A stretch of DNA of 15,603 nucleotides from Chlamydiota bacterium (GTDB lineage: Bacteria > Chlamydiota > Chlamydiia > Chlamydiales > Rhabdochlamydiaceae), in assembly GCA_011065235.1 (NCBI GenBank), contig JAAKFB010000010.1:1-15603 (forward strand), read 5' to 3'. The notes beneath the pieces are model-generated. The model ran no database searches and was not told the origin of the DNA. It saw nothing but the letters and a program-made list of their open reading frames with translations. The translations under genes were made by a program, and so were the position numbers. Below, in pieces: positions 14,318-15,603 of the stretch (position 1 is its first letter; each line of letters opens with the position of its first letter).

Positions 14318-14366
14318 GGGACATTAGGGACAAATGGGACAAAACTCCCTATTGTCCTTTTTGTCC
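14318..14366. repeat. GGGACA iterons with 9-bp spacing, in two orientations
   Basis: On the plus strand GGGACA starts at 14318, 14327 and 14336, exactly 9 bp apart, and TGTCC starts at 14353 and 14362, also 9 bp apart and in inverse orientation. The block spans the end of the DUF3987 gene and the gap behind it. Such iterons could bind a replication or regulatory protein of the element. Confidence 0.55.
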
Positions 14367-15521
14367 TTCGTTTTCCTTACTCTTATCAAACAAATAGGGA
14401 TTCAATTCAAATACATCGCTCGGGCGCCCTACCTCTGGTTGCAGTTTCCATTCTTGGATGATTTCATGTTCCTTAAGAACCTCAATGCCTGTACGGAGAT
14501 CACTTTTTTTATAACGCCTAAGTTTCCTTTGGCAATCTCGATATTTAAAGCTTTGCCTTTGCTCTCCCAATGCCCAGCTTAAGATAGACTTTGCAATCTC
14601 CATTGAGCTATCAGCTTGTGCAAGATCGAAAACAATCAGTGCATGATTTGTAAGGCAATGACCGATTTGTACAGCAGATTTCATGTCTTCTATTCCAATC
14701 TCATGTCTGGAAGGATCTTCTGCATAATATCGCATGCAGTGCAATAATCCTGCTATACGAGCAATTGCCCCAGAGAGCTTGCCTGCCCAATCTGTGATAT
14801 GAGAAAGATGACCTAACTCTTCGCCCATAAGAGATTCAATTAATTTGGAATATTCGAGCCACTTTTGATAGGAAGCTTGACTCAGTTTCAATTTGCCGAT
14901 TCCTACGCCTGTTCTTTTGATTGAGCAAGCATTATCGATAAGAGTCCTCAATGCATTTTGATACTCGGTTTGAACACTTCCCGGCATTGGGGCTACATCC
15001 AATTTTCTGTGGCCAATATTCGAATAAGGGATAACATAAAGAAATCGACCCAAAAGCCCCCGCCCCTTGAAAGTAGAATTTCGACATATAGTCTTAATCA
15101 CTTCGGGTTGTGCAGTAAGACCCATTGTTAAGACAGCTCTATTTAAGAAAATTGGAGCACGCGATCCTCTGCCAATGCGAACGGGGCTTCCAGAGTGTCC
15201 TTGCAGGAAGAGGTCGATATTTGCTTTACCGCCCGAATAAAGGCCACCGAGGATATCAAAAATCCCCCCTTCATCACTGAGAACAGCCATCGCTTCATCA
15301 TTTTCAGCCATTATGGTCCCTAGGTGTTCAGGGGTAATATCAGCAGTCCAAAGTTGCGGAATCTTTGGTATTTCTGGAATACTGTTTTCTAATTGCTCGA
15401 TCTTTCTTTGAAGCTCCTCAAAAGCAAAATCCGTCATCCCTTTATTTCCGCTACTCCTTAGAGTTTTCAATCTTGCTTCTAGAGATATTGTCAAAAGTTG
15501 TGTATCGGCTGTTGAGCGCAT
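14349..15521 (-). pseudogene. DUF3987 (YfjI-type) replication protein, C-terminal part
   Basis: The 390 codons match the central and C-terminal portions of DUF3987 proteins found in integrative elements and prophages, often beside primase functions. Marks: a helical linker (10-50), ADITPEHL (60-67), SDEGGIFDILGGLYSGG (82-98), DLFLQGHSGSPV (103-114), LTMGLTAQPEV (131-141) and GLLGRFLYV (155-163), then a winged-helix-like end (SFKYRDCQRKL, DLRTGIEVL). The N-terminal region with the PPGxxKS-type loop is missing. An in-frame TAG lies five codons ahead of the ATG, and the same frame is open again upstream of it, with no good ribosome site before the ATG. It thus looks like a gene broken by a nonsense change, though two separate genes cannot be excluded. 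Confidence 0.65.
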
Positions 15522-15533
15522 CCCCGTATTTTT

Positions 15534-15603
15534 CTAAGCTACCTGTTGTTTTTCATTCACTTCTTCGCCGTCTTTAAATTTCACTCCTGCCATGACCTTT
15601 TCT
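15534..15603 (-). CDS. End of an upstream ORF, probably the N-terminal part of the DUF3987 gene
   Basis: The last 22 codons before the TAG (15536-15534) are visible, ending GEEVNEKQQVA, with the 5' end outside the window. They are in the same frame as the DUF3987 fragment, separated from its ATG by TAG and four codons. The distance from here to the ADITPE motif fits the linker that follows the P-loop-like part in this family. Confidence 0.45.
   Translation of the reverse strand, partial: EKVMAGVKFKDGEEVNEKQQVA

Overview
This window most likely comes from a member of the Chlamydiota, probably one of the environmental, amoeba- or arthropod-associated families rather than a human Chlamydia species. 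The main reason is a tryptophan operon that lacks trpE/trpG but carries kynU and a PRPP synthetase gene. That combination is known from Chlamydia caviae, C. felis and C. psittaci. The AT-rich sequence, the TyrP-type transporter and the small bilobed hydrophobic proteins agree with this. The species cannot be named from the sequence alone.

Region 1 (1-8990, all minus strand) is a kynurenine-to-tryptophan salvage operon. In transcription order it reads trpR, a Trp-codon leader peptide with a hairpin, a TyrP-like transporter, kynB, trpD, trpC, trpF, trpB, trpA, kynU and prs (prs runs off the left edge). Together the enzymes could take N-formylkynurenine or kynurenine, which hosts make when they destroy tryptophan, and rebuild tryptophan. 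KynB removes formate, KynU releases anthranilate, Prs supplies PRPP, and TrpD-F-C-A-B complete the pathway. All eight junctions from the transporter to prs overlap by 4-11 bp. The 209-bp gap between trpR and the transporter holds a 25-codon leader ORF with adjacent Trp codons that run into a GC hairpin followed by a T run, which looks like a classical attenuator. The trpR promoter region carries three 8-bp tandem repeats, candidate TrpR operators.

Region 2 (about 8991-9626) has no gene. It holds two adjacent fold-back (MITE-like) elements of 87 and 166 bp, separated and flanked by the trinucleotide TTA, plus a fragment of a third end.

Region 3 (about 9627-13467) looks like an array of single-gene cassettes, all read on the minus strand: a SAM-dependent methyltransferase, a 124-aa bilobed hydrophobic protein, a 226-aa hydrophobic protein and a 150-aa secreted protein. 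They are separated by four same-orientation copies of a conserved arm of about 100-155 bp. Three of these copies abut the 3' half of a tRNA-Phe gene (anticodon loop to acceptor end). This is the footprint expected from repeated site-specific integration at tRNA-Phe. No integrase lies in the window.

Region 4 (13535-15603, minus strand) has replication-type genes of an integrative element or phage: a DUF3987-family protein that seems to be interrupted by an in-frame TAG, a 169-aa companion protein and an 88-aa HGGxSTG protein. GGGACA iterons with 9-bp spacing lie at the DUF3987 gene end. This may be what is left of the autonomous element that seeded the array.
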